64,000 nt of DNA from Carnobacterium viridans (GCF_900102725.1 NZ_FNJW01000008.1:1302001-1366000); one strand, 5' to 3'; counted from the first letter of the stretch, positions 1 to 8,885 are shown. Numbers and translations: made by a program. The notes: generated from the letters alone by a model not told the origin.

Positions 1-50
1 AGGCTTTCGTTATAATAAGAATTTGTTCTTTCTATTGGTTCAAAGCTCAT
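1..50 (-). CDS. 5' end of an unidentified gene, cut by the window edge
   Basis: An ATG at 48-50 (minus strand) is preceded by a good GGAGG ribosome binding site at about 55-63, and the frame stays open to the window edge, giving 16 codons starting MSFEPIERTN. It lies 94 bp downstream of the ROK kinase on the same strand, so the two may form one operon. Too little is present to name a family; carbohydrate metabolism is only a guess from the neighbour. Confidence 0.5.
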   Translation of the reverse strand, partial: MSFEPIERTNSYYNES

Positions 51-144
51 ATTTAGTTCCTCCATTTTTTCTATATAAAATAATGTTTATCTTTTTAATG
101 ACCGGCAATACAACATACGGGTTTATTCAATCAAAAGAAGTGAT

Positions 145-1038
145 TTAACTCATTATATTCTTCTTGTAGTCCACCGTTTGTTCAAAATGAGCTACCGCAC
201 CAATCAAATTAGCATCATTGTGAAATTTACAAACTTGGATATTTAATTTTACATCTTGTGCCTTTTGACGTTCTAAATAAAAGGAAGTTCGTTCATGCAA
301 GCGTTGAATAAGGTCTTCTCTGACAGATATGCCACCACCAATAACAACCATATCAGGATTAAAACTAATAGAAAGGTTATAAATTCCACGTGCCAAGGCA
401 TCAATAAGACCATTCACATATTTCACAGCCAAGGGTTCTCCTCTATCCGCTTCTTTGAAAAGGTACTTTCCATCTACAACTGTATCTAATCCTATTTCTT
501 TTCCATAGCGTTTTGCAGTTTGAACTGGACTTCCCATTTCACTTAACGTATGTTCACCATCTAACAACATATAGCCAAATTCTCCTCCGAAAAGGTCTTT
601 TCCTTTAAATAACTTACGATCAATAACGACGGATCCGCCAATACCAGAACCAATGATTAGGAACAACGCATGTTGGATATTTTTTGCAGCACCATGCCAC
701 ACTTCTGCTAATGCAGCACAATTAGCATCATTTTCCATTGAAACGGGCACTCCAAATAAATCTTCCCATTCTTTTTTGATTGGAAAGTAATGGAGGTAAG
801 GAACAGCACTGATTCCATTGATAATCCCTTCTTTTGCATCAACAGCACCCGGAGCACTGATGGCCACGCCATTCACTGAATAATTTTTTGTAAAGTTATG
901 ATAAACTTTCATCATTTCTTCTTTCATATCATCCCAATTTTTGGGTGTATAAAATGAACCTTTATTGCTTAAGCCTTCATTTTCCCATAATCCAAATTTC
1001 ACTGCTGATCCGCCGATATCAAATACCACTATACTCAT
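145..1038 (-). CDS. ROK family sugar kinase
   Basis: A 297-residue ROK-fold protein, expected to phosphorylate a sugar or beta-glucoside with ATP in the cytoplasm. Visible motifs are the N-terminal phosphate-binding DIGG (residues 7-10), ENDAN with the catalytic Asp (102-106), GSGIGG (130-135) and a C-terminal VVIGGGIS. The usual ROK zinc motif (GH followed by CxCGxxGCxE) is missing: the equivalent segment reads GEFGY at 152-156 and no cysteine cluster follows. It therefore belongs to the zinc-less branch that includes beta-glucoside kinases and is probably not a classical glucokinase. The ATG start has AGGAG just upstream. A cre-like site lies about 25 bp upstream, suggesting catabolite control. 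Confidence 0.85.
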   Translation of the reverse strand: MSIVVFDIGGSAVKFGLWENEGLSNKGSFYTPKNWDDMKEEMMKVYHNFTKNYSVNGVAISAPGAVDAKEGIINGISAVPYLHYFPIKKEWEDLFGVPVSMENDANCAALAEVWHGAAKNIQHALFLIIGSGIGGSVVIDRKLFKGKDLFGGEFGYMLLDGEHTLSEMGSPVQTAKRYGKEIGLDTVVDGKYLFKEADRGEPLAVKYVNGLIDALARGIYNLSISFNPDMVVIGGGISVREDLIQRLHERTSFYLERQKAQDVKLNIQVCKFHNDANLIGAVAHFEQTVDYKKNIMS

Positions 1039-1062
1039 TTAGTCGCTCCTCGTTATTTTAAT

Positions 1063-1077
1063 TAATAACGTTTTCAT
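1063..1077 (-). promoter_or_regulatory. cre-like catabolite-responsive site upstream of the ROK kinase
   Basis: On the minus strand this reads ATGAAAACGTTATTA, matching the CcpA consensus WTGNAANCGNWNNCW at all but one position. It lies between the ROK gene and any promoter further upstream. CcpA binding is inference. Confidence 0.5.
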
Positions 1078-1596
1078 TTTCTTAATCCATAATTCATTTT
1101 AAACCATTTAACAACTTATCTAACCAGTCATTCACCTTTTCTTACAAGTTAAACTATTAAAAAAGGAAAAAGCCAACGACAGAGAATAAAGAACTCTCTT
1201 TCCTTTAGAGAGTCCTTTTATTTCTTAGCCTTTATTCTATAAAATAATCTGATTTCCACCATTTTTTTTGCAACTTCTACTTTCACAGATACCTTTTGAA
1301 TCATTTCATTAATTGTTTCACTAACTCATAATACTGCTTTGAAGAGTAACTTAGAGATATCCTTATTCTATTATATTACCCTCATTATGTTTCTTAGTTT
1401 AATCCATTATTAATTCAATTACAATAATTAAAGTATGGTAACTTACAGTATGTAATAAAAAAACTGCATTTTAAAGTCCCATAGAAATTTTAATCTTCGG
1501 ATAGTTTCTAATAAAATCCTTTTTTATTTTTATTAGTCTTTAGATAATTAGAGGCATAGCACTAAGAAAGTACCGTACCTTTAATAAGATTCCTTG
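1078..1596. other. Long non-coding stretch with a weak hairpin
   Basis: About 520 bp with no supportable gene. A short hairpin (ACTCTCT pairing with AGAGAGT) lies around 1192-1213 with T-rich sequence on both sides and could be a bidirectional terminator. The remainder is AT-rich with stops in all frames. Confidence 0.4.
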
Positions 1597-1752
1597 TTAC
1601 CTACTTTTCATTAACAGATTAATCGATTGTTGAAGGCTTTCTTCTCCATTGCTGCCATCGTTGTTGTTTTCCTGGATACACTTTACTAAGTTTTCAGCCA
1701 CTATTAAACTAATTACAAAACTTGTAAAGCAATCTATTATTTTTTCTGCACG
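1597..1752 (-). pseudogene. Possible remnant of a gene C-terminus
   Basis: The minus strand is open for about 50 codons ending in TAA at 1597-1599, with protein-like composition (for example AENLVKCIQENNNDG and EESLQQSINLLMKSR). No start codon or ribosome binding site can be assigned, and the upstream part runs into the promoter and operator of the divergent DeoR gene. It reads like the tail of a decayed gene. No family recognised. Confidence 0.25.
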
Positions 1753-1804
1753 AAAACAACATAAAACAAAAAAAATATTACATTTAGTTGTTTTGTGTTG
1801 TTTT
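1753..1804. promoter_or_regulatory. Large inverted repeat, probable DeoR-type operator
   Basis: AAAACAACATAAAACA at 1753-1768 is mirrored by TGTTTTGTGTTGTTTT at 1789-1804; 15 of 16 positions are complementary. The repeat ends about 45 bp before the DeoR gene and overlaps its likely promoter (TTGTTT, 18 bp, TAAAAT). Placement and symmetry suggest autoregulation. Confidence 0.6.
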
Positions 1805-1848
1805 AACTTTATAAAATGTTAAGATAGAAAAGAGCAGGAGGTGTTTTA

Positions 1849-2634
1849 TTGAATCAATTAAAAAGACAAGAATTGATTTTTAATTTGCTAAAAGTCAATG
1901 GAGAAGTGTCATCTAATGAACTTGCTGCTGAATTAAGCGTTTCCATGATGACGATCAACCGTGATCTTAAAGAGATTTCCACATGGGAAGGTATCCATCT
2001 TGTACATGGAGGAGCTGTTTACCGAGGAGAAAATGCTTTAGAAAATCCTATCTCTATTAAAGAAGAAGTTAGTGTTCAAGAAAAAAAACAAATTGGTAAG
2101 TTTTGTAGAAGCTTAGTCAAACCCGGCAGTGCTGTTTTTATTGAGACAGGAACTACTGCTCTGGCTGTGGCAAGAGAAATATTTACTATTGAAGGATGTC
2201 AGTTTTATACCAACTCCTTATTAGTTCTCAATTCTTTATCCAAATATGAAGAAATTCATTTGCACAGTGTTCCTGGAAAGTACCGTGAATTATCTAAAGG
2301 TTTTTTAGGATTAGAAACGGCTGATTTTGTTAGAAATTTCAACTTTGATGTAGCTTTTATAGGTGCTGAAGGAATTAGTGCTGACTTTGGGATCACTTTG
2401 CCCAATGAGGAAGATGCTTTTACAAAAAGAGCCATTATGAATCAATCGAAGAAAACCATTTTAGTGGCAGATCATAAAAAATTTGGCCTCTCTTACCTTC
2501 ATAAAATCGGGGATATCGAAGAGGTTGATATGATCGTGACTGATTTAGACAGCCAGCAAACAAATTTTAAAGAATTAAAATCATTGACGACTATTATTTC
2601 TATTAAAGATGAGGAGAATAAACATGAATATTAA
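1849..2634 (+). CDS. DeoR/GlpR family transcriptional regulator
   Basis: A 261-residue DeoR regulator. An N-terminal winged helix-turn-helix (about residues 5-58, with MMTINRDL as recognition helix) is followed by the DeoR sensor domain, a ribose-5-phosphate-isomerase-like fold that binds sugar phosphates; GTTALAVAREI and ADHKKFG are typical signatures. The start is TTG, fixed by AGGAGGTG at 1836-1843 seven bases away. The stop overlaps the following M24-like gene by 11 bases, so the two are translationally coupled and probably form one regulated unit. The inverted repeat at 1753-1804 is the likely operator. Confidence 0.88.
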   Translation: MNQLKRQELIFNLLKVNGEVSSNELAAELSVSMMTINRDLKEISTWEGIHLVHGGAVYRGENALENPISIKEEVSVQEKKQIGKFCRSLVKPGSAVFIETGTTALAVAREIFTIEGCQFYTNSLLVLNSLSKYEEIHLHSVPGKYRELSKGFLGLETADFVRNFNFDVAFIGAEGISADFGITLPNEEDAFTKRAIMNQSKKTILVADHKKFGLSYLHKIGDIEEVDMIVTDLDSQQTNFKELKSLTTIISIKDEENKHEY

Positions 2635-4009
2635 TTTAAATAAAGTAACTCTACCAACTATCCACACAAATCTTAAATCGATTTATTTAACAGACAAAAC
2701 AATGACCGCTCGAAAGGAAAATTTTTTAGCAAAAATGAAACAGCAATCTATCGATACTGCAATTATTTATGCAGACCGTGAGCATGGCGCAAATTTCGAA
2801 TATTTCACAGGATTTATTCCTCGTTTTGAAGAAGCTTGTTTAGTGATGCACGCCAATGGAGACAGCTATTTGTTACTAGGAAATGAAAATTTAAAACTAG
2901 CATCTCACTCTCGCATTCCTGCACATGCGATTCACGTGCCTTACTTCTCTTTACCGAATCAACCGATGAATGGAGAAAAGGCACTAGCGGATTATTTTAA
3001 AGAAAGCCAGATTTCTCCCGATGCTATAATCGGTGTTATTGGATGGAAATTATTTACTTCTAGCCAATACGACAATAGTGGATTATTCGACTTGCCTTTC
3101 TATATCGTAGACAGTTTAATCCATTATGTTGCAGACCGTAAGCAATTAAAAAACTTTGCTTCAGCTCTTATCTCTCCAGAAGGCGGATTACGCACGACTC
3201 ATAACGCCAACGAGATCGCTCATTTTGAATATGGGGCAACCTTAGCTGGAAAAGGTATGTTCGCAGCGATCCAAGCTGTGGAAGTTGGTAAAACAGAGAA
3301 AGAAATTGGCGCTTTACTCGCTCTAGATGGCCAACCGAATACTGTGACGACGATTAGTGCTGCTGGCAAACGGTTTACCAATGCTACTCTTTATCCAAGA
3401 GACAACGAAGCCTTGTTAGGCGATAACTATTCTATGACAGTAGGGTATAAAGGTGGGTTAAGTAGTCGTGCTGGCTTTGTAGCGTCTTCTGAAAATGACT
3501 TGCCAGAAAAACAATCTGATTACTTGGAAAAAGTTGGCATTCCTTATTTTACTGCCTATACTACTTGGTTGGAAAACATAAAAGTTGGTACAGTGGGAGA
3601 TAAATTTTATTCCATGATCGAAGAAGTCTTTCCTTCTGAGATGTACGGCTGGACATTGAATCCAGGGCATTATACAGGAGATGATGAATGGATGTCATCA
3701 CCATTCTTTAAAGGTTCTACAGCTGTTGTGAAGAGCGGTCAACTGTTCCAAGTAGATATCATTCCTAGTGTTCTTGGCTACTCAGGAGCAAGTTGTGAAG
3801 AACCTGTCGCTATCGCGGATAAAGCACTACAAGATGACTTAAAAGAACAGTATCCTGATGTGTGGAAACGAATTGAAGAAAGAAGAAATTACATCAAGAA
3901 CGTTATCCACATAGACTTATCAGATGACGTATTGCCCTTAAGCGATACCGTTGCATTTTACACGCCGTTCTTATTAAACAAGACATTAGCTTATACAAAG
4001 GAAGTCTAA
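2624..4009 (+). CDS. M24-family (Xaa-Pro peptidase-like) protein with degenerate metal site
   Basis: About 461 residues with creatinase-like N-terminal and 'pita-bread' C-terminal domains. The ATG at 2624 is preferred because GAGGAG lies seven bases upstream; an in-frame ATG at 2609 sits on that site. In active M24 enzymes five residues (Asp, Asp, His, Glu, Glu) hold two metals. Here the segment that should carry the two Asp reads VGYKGGLSSRAGFVA, without either. A His (NPGHYTGDD) and acidic residues (SCEEPVAIAD) remain. It may therefore be a non-peptidase relative or use one metal. Coupling to the DeoR gene suggests induction by a sugar phosphate or similar signal. Confidence 0.7.
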   Translation: MNINLNKVTLPTIHTNLKSIYLTDKTMTARKENFLAKMKQQSIDTAIIYADREHGANFEYFTGFIPRFEEACLVMHANGDSYLLLGNENLKLASHSRIPAHAIHVPYFSLPNQPMNGEKALADYFKESQISPDAIIGVIGWKLFTSSQYDNSGLFDLPFYIVDSLIHYVADRKQLKNFASALISPEGGLRTTHNANEIAHFEYGATLAGKGMFAAIQAVEVGKTEKEIGALLALDGQPNTVTTISAAGKRFTNATLYPRDNEALLGDNYSMTVGYKGGLSSRAGFVASSENDLPEKQSDYLEKVGIPYFTAYTTWLENIKVGTVGDKFYSMIEEVFPSEMYGWTLNPGHYTGDDEWMSSPFFKGSTAVVKSGQLFQVDIIPSVLGYSGASCEEPVAIADKALQDDLKEQYPDVWKRIEERRNYIKNVIHIDLSDDVLPLSDTVAFYTPFLLNKTLAYTKEV

Positions 4010-4193
4010 ACGTGAAAAAAATGGTCACGTAATATACTAATCGAGGACTTTAAATCGACATAGCGCCTATTAAAATAACAATTATCCATTTATCAAGAAG
4101 AAATCAATGGTTTTGTCGAAATAACCTTGTAAAAGCCTATCAAACGCTATAGTATGGACTTTAAGACACGAAACAGAAAGAGGCAACAAACTT

Positions 4194-4640
4194 ATGACCA
4201 TTATTCAAGCAGAACCAGCTAATATTGAGGAATTAAAAACTAAGGCAAATACAAAAGACAATTGGAAAATCAGACTTGAAGCCGTTACTGAATTAGCAAA
4301 CTATGACTGTCAAAAATCAAGATATATCTTAACAAAATTGGCTTCAAATGACCGTGTTTTCGCAGTAAAAGAAGCAGCTTTTAATGCTGCACAAGCGATG
4401 GGCATCACGAAAAAAGGCTTGCCTTTAGAGTTGAAACGAAAAGATATCAGATACAGCAGTAAAGACTTTGCAAAAGTTTTTAGTCGTGTTAAACGTGATA
4501 CACAAATGGAAGAAATTGATTTGGATGCCTTCAAAAAACAATTCCAAATCGTTAGTCCTGAAATGTATGATGTTATGCAATACGAAGAACAAGATAACTT
4601 CGATTTGTGGATTGTAGCTTCATATGCGAATTTAAGATAG
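4194..4640 (+). CDS. HEAT-repeat protein
   Basis: A 148-residue soluble protein. The N-terminal half carries HEAT/armadillo-like helical repeats (for example NWKIRLEAVTELANYD and RVFAVKEAAFNAAQAMG), folds that usually mediate protein contacts. The C-terminal half has no feature I recognise. The ATG follows GAAAGAGG. It is monocistronic: 184 bp separate it from the M24 gene and a terminator follows directly. Function unknown. Confidence 0.7.
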   Translation: MTIIQAEPANIEELKTKANTKDNWKIRLEAVTELANYDCQKSRYILTKLASNDRVFAVKEAAFNAAQAMGITKKGLPLELKRKDIRYSSKDFAKVFSRVKRDTQMEEIDLDAFKKQFQIVSPEMYDVMQYEEQDNFDLWIVASYANLR

Positions 4641-4650
4641 ATTTTGAAAT

Positions 4651-4681
4651 AAAAAAAGAACTCTTTTAGGAGTTCTTTTTT
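4651..4681. terminator. Bidirectional intrinsic terminator
   Basis: AGAACTC (4657-4663) pairs with GAGTTCT (4670-4676), with A-runs before and T-runs after, so it can end both the HEAT-repeat gene and the convergent ABC operon. Confidence 0.8.
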
Positions 4682-5383
4682 TTATGCTTCCAATCGTGAC
4701 ACTTTTTTTGTAATGAGTAAAACTACTAGCATACTTACTACTAACAAAATTACTGTAATTGCTAAGACTACTTGAACTCCACCAACTGTCACTAAATTAC
4801 TCGGTATACTACAAAAAACTACAGCTGAAACGATGGCTAAAGCTAACGAATTTCTCCACCATCCAATAGCGAAAGAAATTAAACTAATACTCGTAACTAA
4901 GATAACAGCAACGATCATAAGAGGGATCTGGCCCACAATTTTATCGAAAGAGAGCGAATCATTGACTACAGAAAAAACAGACTCTGATACAAAAAACAAA
5001 CTGTTGGTTAATAAAATACCAAAAAAAACACCAATCCCACAAAACAGTTCACAAAAAATAATTTTTGCTCGTAAGATTTTCTTTCTTGCTATAGGATAAC
5101 TTAACGTCAAGTAAAGGTAATTGTCGTTATAGGATTCCATCACAACTTTTCCTAACATTGCCGTACCTAAACATGAAAAACCTGCTACATTAATAATAAA
5201 AGATAAGACATATAAGAATTTATAGGTCCCCATTTCTGGATCCGTTACCAAAATGCTTGGATCAATCCGCGGAGCATAAGCTAATAAGTTGATCATTGCT
5301 AATGTAACTAATGGTATCAAAACGCTAGCAAGCAGATATGGGGTTAGTGCGATTTTTTTCATTTCTAATTGAATAAGTTTCAT
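4682..5383 (-). CDS. ABC transporter permease
   Basis: A 233-residue membrane protein with six hydrophobic segments (roughly residues 12-36, 55-75, 100-125, 150-172, 178-195 and 205-225), the size and layout of ABC-2 type permeases. It begins one base after the ATP-binding gene ends, so they form one exporter. Control by the upstream TetR regulator is suggested by matching operators. Substrate unknown; drug, peptide or lipid export is typical for this class. Confidence 0.8.
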   Translation of the reverse strand: MKLIQLEMKKIALTPYLLASVLIPLVTLAMINLLAYAPRIDPSILVTDPEMGTYKFLYVLSFIINVAGFSCLGTAMLGKVVMESYNDNYLYLTLSYPIARKKILRAKIIFCELFCGIGVFFGILLTNSLFFVSESVFSVVNDSLSFDKIVGQIPLMIVAVILVTSISLISFAIGWWRNSLALAIVSAVVFCSIPSNLVTVGGVQVVLAITVILLVVSMLVVLLITKKVSRLEA

Positions 5384-5384
5384 T

Positions 5385-6095
5385 TTAATTTACTCCTTCC
5401 ATTTTGTTGATTAAGAAATTTTCCAAGCCATCTTGATATTTAGCTACTAAATCTTGCTTTCTTTCATCTAAAACAAGTTGCCCATCATAAATTACTCCGA
5501 TTCGTGTAGCAACAGATTCTACTTCAGTTAAAATATGACTCGACATAATAATCGTCTTGCCTAACAATGAAATTTCTTCAATCAGTTCTCGAAATTGTTT
5601 TATCCCTCTAGGATCAAGACCATTTAATGGTTCATCAATGATCAGTAACTCAGGATTATGAACTAAACACCTTGCTAACACTAATCTTTGGCGCATTCCT
5701 AAAGAATATTCTTTTACAGGACGATCATTGTCGATTGTTAAACCTACAGTTTTAAGCCACTCACTAATCTGATTATTAGAAACTCCCATATACTCACAAT
5801 GAATTCTCAAATTTTCATGTGCACTTAAATGTTCGTAAAAGACCGGTTCGTTGATATTGGAACCAATTTTTGTTTTTACTTTTTCCAAATCTTTACTTTC
5901 ATTTAAAATGATGATTTCTCCATTAGTTGCTTTAGATAAACCTGTCAGAATTTTAAATAAAGTCGACTTTCCTGCACCATTTTTTCCAAGTAAAACATAG
6001 ACTTCTCCTTTTTCAACGCTTAAACTGAAATTTTTCAACACTTCTTTTCTTCCATAGTTCTTCTCTATACTTAAGACTTCAACACTTGTTGTCAT
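5385..6095 (-). CDS. ABC transporter ATP-binding protein
   Basis: A 236-residue ATPase with Walker A GKNGAGKST (about residues 37-45), Q-loop region, signature YSLGMRQR (about 138), Walker B LLIIDEP and the switch His (MSSHIL). This drug-exporter-type subunit partners the membrane protein encoded immediately downstream. A palindrome about 50 bp upstream matches the one in front of the neighbouring tetR gene. Confidence 0.9.
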   Translation of the reverse strand: MTTSVEVLSIEKNYGRKEVLKNFSLSVEKGEVYVLLGKNGAGKSTLFKILTGLSKATNGEIIILNESKDLEKVKTKIGSNINEPVFYEHLSAHENLRIHCEYMGVSNNQISEWLKTVGLTIDNDRPVKEYSLGMRQRLVLARCLVHNPELLIIDEPLNGLDPRGIKQFRELIEEISLLGKTIIMSSHILTEVESVATRIGVIYDGQLVLDERKQDLVAKYQDGLENFLINKMEGVN

Positions 6096-6142
6096 TTTAA
6101 TTTTCCTTTCTTAATTGTTTTATATTTAATAGCGAATGATAG

Positions 6143-6155
6143 ATACCACCGGTAT
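6143..6155. promoter_or_regulatory. TetR operator in front of the ABC operon
   Basis: ATACC-ACC-GGTAT, a 13-bp palindrome. Read in opposite orientation it matches the site at 6838-6850 over about 17 bp, so both are probably bound by the TetR protein encoded between them. Confidence 0.65.
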
Positions 6156-6183
6156 GTATATTTGTAAAAAAATAGCTTTTTAC

Positions 6184-6819
6184 TCAGCTATTCTTTTTTA
6201 AAATAGAAAATAGTTTGAAACTTTCTTGAACGATTTCATCTGTTAATAAAGGAACACCTACTCCATTAAACATCTTTTGGATGAATAAAATTTTACGGCG
6301 CAGTTCTTCTTCTGATAAAACACTAAGTTGAAATCCTATCCATAAATTAAACGTTAGCATCAGCAATTCTGAAATCTCTTCTGGATAATCCGTTTGAATG
6401 GATCCATCAACGACTCCTTCATCAACTATTTTTTTCATTTCTGGGACAAGATCATTGAAGACTTGCAAATATTGTTCGCCCAATATTCTGGGACTTCTCA
6501 ACGCAACTGCAGCAGAATAACCGATTGATTGTCTTCGATAAGCATTAAACGTATCTTTTAAGACATTTTGCAATTTTTCTAATCCAGTGTCTCCATGCAA
6601 ATTATCAGGGACAGCTTGTTCATCTGCTTCGCCCATGAGCGTTTCTAGAATAGCGAATTTTGATTTAAAGTGGTGGTAAATAACCCCTTTGGTCATATTC
6701 CCTAGACCATCAACAATGTCTTGAATAGAAGTTCCATCATAGCCTTTTTCTAGAAATAATTTTTCTGCTACATCCAGTATTTTCTTCTTCGTTTCTTCAG
6801 GGTACTTGTTTCTTGCCAA
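6184..6819 (-). CDS. TetR/AcrR family repressor
   Basis: A 211-residue protein with a TetR-type N-terminal helix-turn-helix (residues about 8-55; GTSIQDIVDGLG then KGVIYHHFKSK) and a helical ligand-binding domain. The start is TTG, supported by GAGGTGAG just upstream. It lies upstream of the ABC exporter on the same strand with 88 bp between them, and both genes are preceded by the same palindrome. I infer it represses itself and the exporter until a ligand binds. Confidence 0.85.
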   Translation of the reverse strand: MARNKYPEETKKKILDVAEKLFLEKGYDGTSIQDIVDGLGNMTKGVIYHHFKSKFAILETLMGEADEQAVPDNLHGDTGLEKLQNVLKDTFNAYRRQSIGYSAAVALRSPRILGEQYLQVFNDLVPEMKKIVDEGVVDGSIQTDYPEEISELLMLTFNLWIGFQLSVLSEEELRRKILFIQKMFNGVGVPLLTDEIVQESFKLFSILKKNS

Positions 6820-6837
6820 CTATCTCACCTCACATAA

Positions 6838-6850
6838 ATACCAGTGGTAT
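6838..6850. promoter_or_regulatory. TetR operator in front of tetR
   Basis: ATACC-AGT-GGTAT palindrome, 18 bp before the TTG start, so within the tetR leader or promoter. It is the partner of the site at 6143-6155. Confidence 0.65.
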
Positions 6851-7210
6851 CTGTGTCAATGATTTTGTCTTGATCTATTTCACCGCTATCTATTTTGGAA
6901 TCATTTTTTTACTGGACTGCCTCTTTCCAATTGATTTTAACTGGTATTAACCATATCATTATGTATTTCTCATATATGTCTTATCCGACGTACAAACTGT
7001 TGCTTAACCCAATGAATTTTCAGAACCGTTTAACTTGCGATTCTGAAGGTATTTTTGTCTAAAAAAACTAAATATAACGTATCTAATTAGTCAAAATTCT
7101 ACCCTTTTCAACTTCTTATGTTCTCAAAATTTGTAACCGATTGCAATTAGTGCAATAATAGGGTGACGTGTCCAGTAATTCTGTACATCATCAATTAGGG
7201 GGTTACGAAC
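6851..7210. other. Intergenic region between divergent tetR and ceo
   Basis: About 360 bp without a gene. It includes a loose hairpin (TTCAGAA pairing with TTCTGAA, about 7017-7045) followed by a few T residues, possibly a weak terminator or leader structure. No convincing promoter for ceo was recognised. Confidence 0.35.
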
Positions 7211-8227
7211 ATGCATCAAGAAAAATTAAAAACAATTGGATTTGTTAACAGTCACAAAACTGGGGAGAAACGAATCGCCTTATTGCCTAAAGACATTACA
7301 CGAATAAATCACAGAGAAGTTTTATTTTTTGAGGAAGGCTATGGAAGTGATTTAAATATTTCTGATACTGAGTATGCTGCATTAGGTTGTCAGGTTGTTC
7401 CAAGAAACGTTGCTTTGGAACAAGATATTATTTGCGATCCTAAAATTGGAGACGCTACTTTTATAAAAAATCTACGTCCAGGACAAACGATATTTGGATG
7501 GGTCCATGCTGTTCAGAGCAAAGAAGTGACAGATATATTAGTAGACAATGAGCTTTCTGCTTACGTTTGGGAAGATATGTACGAAGACAATCGCCATTCT
7601 TACTGGCGCAATAATGAGTTGGCTGGAGAAGCTGCTGTTATGCACGCTTACCAGTTAAACGGAGTTATGCCATATGATACGAAAGTTGCTATTTTAGGGC
7701 GTGGAAATACAGCACGCGGTGCACAACGAATTTTAATCGGATTAGGTGCAGACGTTAGAGTCTATAATCGCAATCAAGAAAAGCTCTTCCAAAAAGAAAT
7801 GACCGAATTTGATGTGATTGTTAATGCAATCTTATGGGATACTTCACGTAAAGATCATTTGATTTATCAAACAGACTTAGAACGATTTAAACCCGGAACA
7901 CTGATTATTGATGTCAGTTGTGACGAAAATGGAGCTGTTGAAACGACTGTACCTACTACTTTGGAAAACCCCATTTACGAAATCAATAGTGTTATACACT
8001 ACGCAGTCGATCATACTCCAACCATTTTTTATCGCTCTACTTCAAGTGCGATTTCAAAAGAAACCTATAAGTATATCGACGATTTAGTTGAAGGGCGTCC
8101 TAATGTTATTTTAAAAAATGCTCTAATTGTTGAGCAAGGTCGTATTATTGATGAACGCATCAATCAATTCCAAAATAGAACAACACCTCTCCAAGTTGTT
8201 AATTCTGATGACAGAAATCCTGCTTAA
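7211..8227 (+). CDS. ceo: N5-(carboxyethyl)ornithine synthase
   Basis: A 338-residue member of the alanine dehydrogenase/transhydrogenase fold. The family enzyme, described from Lactococcus lactis, condenses pyruvate with ornithine (or lysine) using NADPH to give N5-(1-carboxyethyl)ornithine. The N-terminus has the family pattern (SHKTGEKRIALLPKDI), and a Rossmann segment AILGRGNTARGAQ lies at about residue 160. ATG with AGGGGG upstream. It stands alone, with a strong terminator about 115 bp downstream, so no pathway context is visible. Confidence 0.85.
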   Translation: MHQEKLKTIGFVNSHKTGEKRIALLPKDITRINHREVLFFEEGYGSDLNISDTEYAALGCQVVPRNVALEQDIICDPKIGDATFIKNLRPGQTIFGWVHAVQSKEVTDILVDNELSAYVWEDMYEDNRHSYWRNNELAGEAAVMHAYQLNGVMPYDTKVAILGRGNTARGAQRILIGLGADVRVYNRNQEKLFQKEMTEFDVIVNAILWDTSRKDHLIYQTDLERFKPGTLIIDVSCDENGAVETTVPTTLENPIYEINSVIHYAVDHTPTIFYRSTSSAISKETYKYIDDLVEGRPNVILKNALIVEQGRIIDERINQFQNRTTPLQVVNSDDRNPA

Positions 8228-8342
8228 CTCATCTGCTTGAACCTATTCTACTGCAGGTATTGTTTGGAACATTGCTTATGCGCACTTTGAATCAGCACCA
8301 AATATTCATATTTTATCTTTACTTGTTCATTTATAGTACAGC

Positions 8343-8377
8343 AAAAAACTCGACGAAATACTTGTCGAGTTTTTTAT
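8343..8377 (+). terminator. Intrinsic terminator after ceo
   Basis: AAAAAACTCGAC pairs with GTCGAGTTTTTT around a 9-base loop, followed by more T residues. Convincing rho-independent terminator. Confidence 0.85.
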
Positions 8378-8454
8378 TCATTCTTAGGTCAGGCGTTACT
8401 TCATGAACGTGTTCCAATGACTTGCCATAAAGGTCATCACTTTTAGTAACTTTA

Positions 8455-8700
8455 CCCATATGGTCTACACTATTTTTTTTGCGTACCATTATGTACCATA
8501 TGGATAAAGATTTTTCATCTTTACAGTACTCAAAAAGGTTTTGCGTACTGTATGACTGGATTTCATCACACAATATGGTATGCAAACAGCTTTTATGTAC
8601 CGTATTACTGCCACTCAATCCTTCATATGGTGGTCAAACAGCTTTTATGTACCCCATTACTGCTATTATACCCTTCATATGGTACACAAACCGTCTTTAT
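8455..8700. repeat. Imperfect tandem repeat of about 50 bp
   Basis: The segment ATATGG recurs near 8457, 8508, 8573, 8626 and 8678, about 50, 66, 52 and 52 bp apart. Between the later copies the sequence AACAGCTTTTATGTACC is repeated almost exactly (about 8584 and 8637), followed by a similar TATTACTGC/CATTACTGC. The copies are diverged and not coding. No mobile element was recognised. Confidence 0.5.
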
Positions 8701-8707
8701 CTAACTC

Positions 8708-8760
8708 AATCCAACAAAAAGGGAATGCACCTAAAAAGTGCAATCCCTTTTTGTTGGATT
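8708..8760. repeat. 53-bp near-perfect hairpin
   Basis: A 23-base arm (8708-8730) pairs with 8738-8760 at 22 of 23 positions around a 7-base loop CTAAAAA. It lies directly after the tandem repeats and upstream of the convergent aldo/keto reductase stop. It may be a strong terminator or the remains of a small transposable inverted-repeat element. There is no clear T-run outside the stem. Confidence 0.6.
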
Positions 8761-8885
8761 ACTTTCTTAAATATTTAGTGTTTCAAAGAACTAAATATTG
8801 CGCATTTTTTTCCATGTATTATTCTAAGAACAACTCCTAAATTGTTTCCCTATATTAGAAGGTAATCAATAAAAAGCTCAATTGA

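Noticed and set aside
8331-8618. 95-codon open frame on the minus strand
   Set aside because: It runs through the ceo terminator hairpin and the tandem repeats, has no convincing ribosome binding site, and looks like chance reading of repeated DNA.
8479-8840. Two overlapping plus-strand frames of 99 and 86 codons
   Set aside because: Both are translations of the tandem repeats and the 53-bp hairpin in different frames; no start signals.
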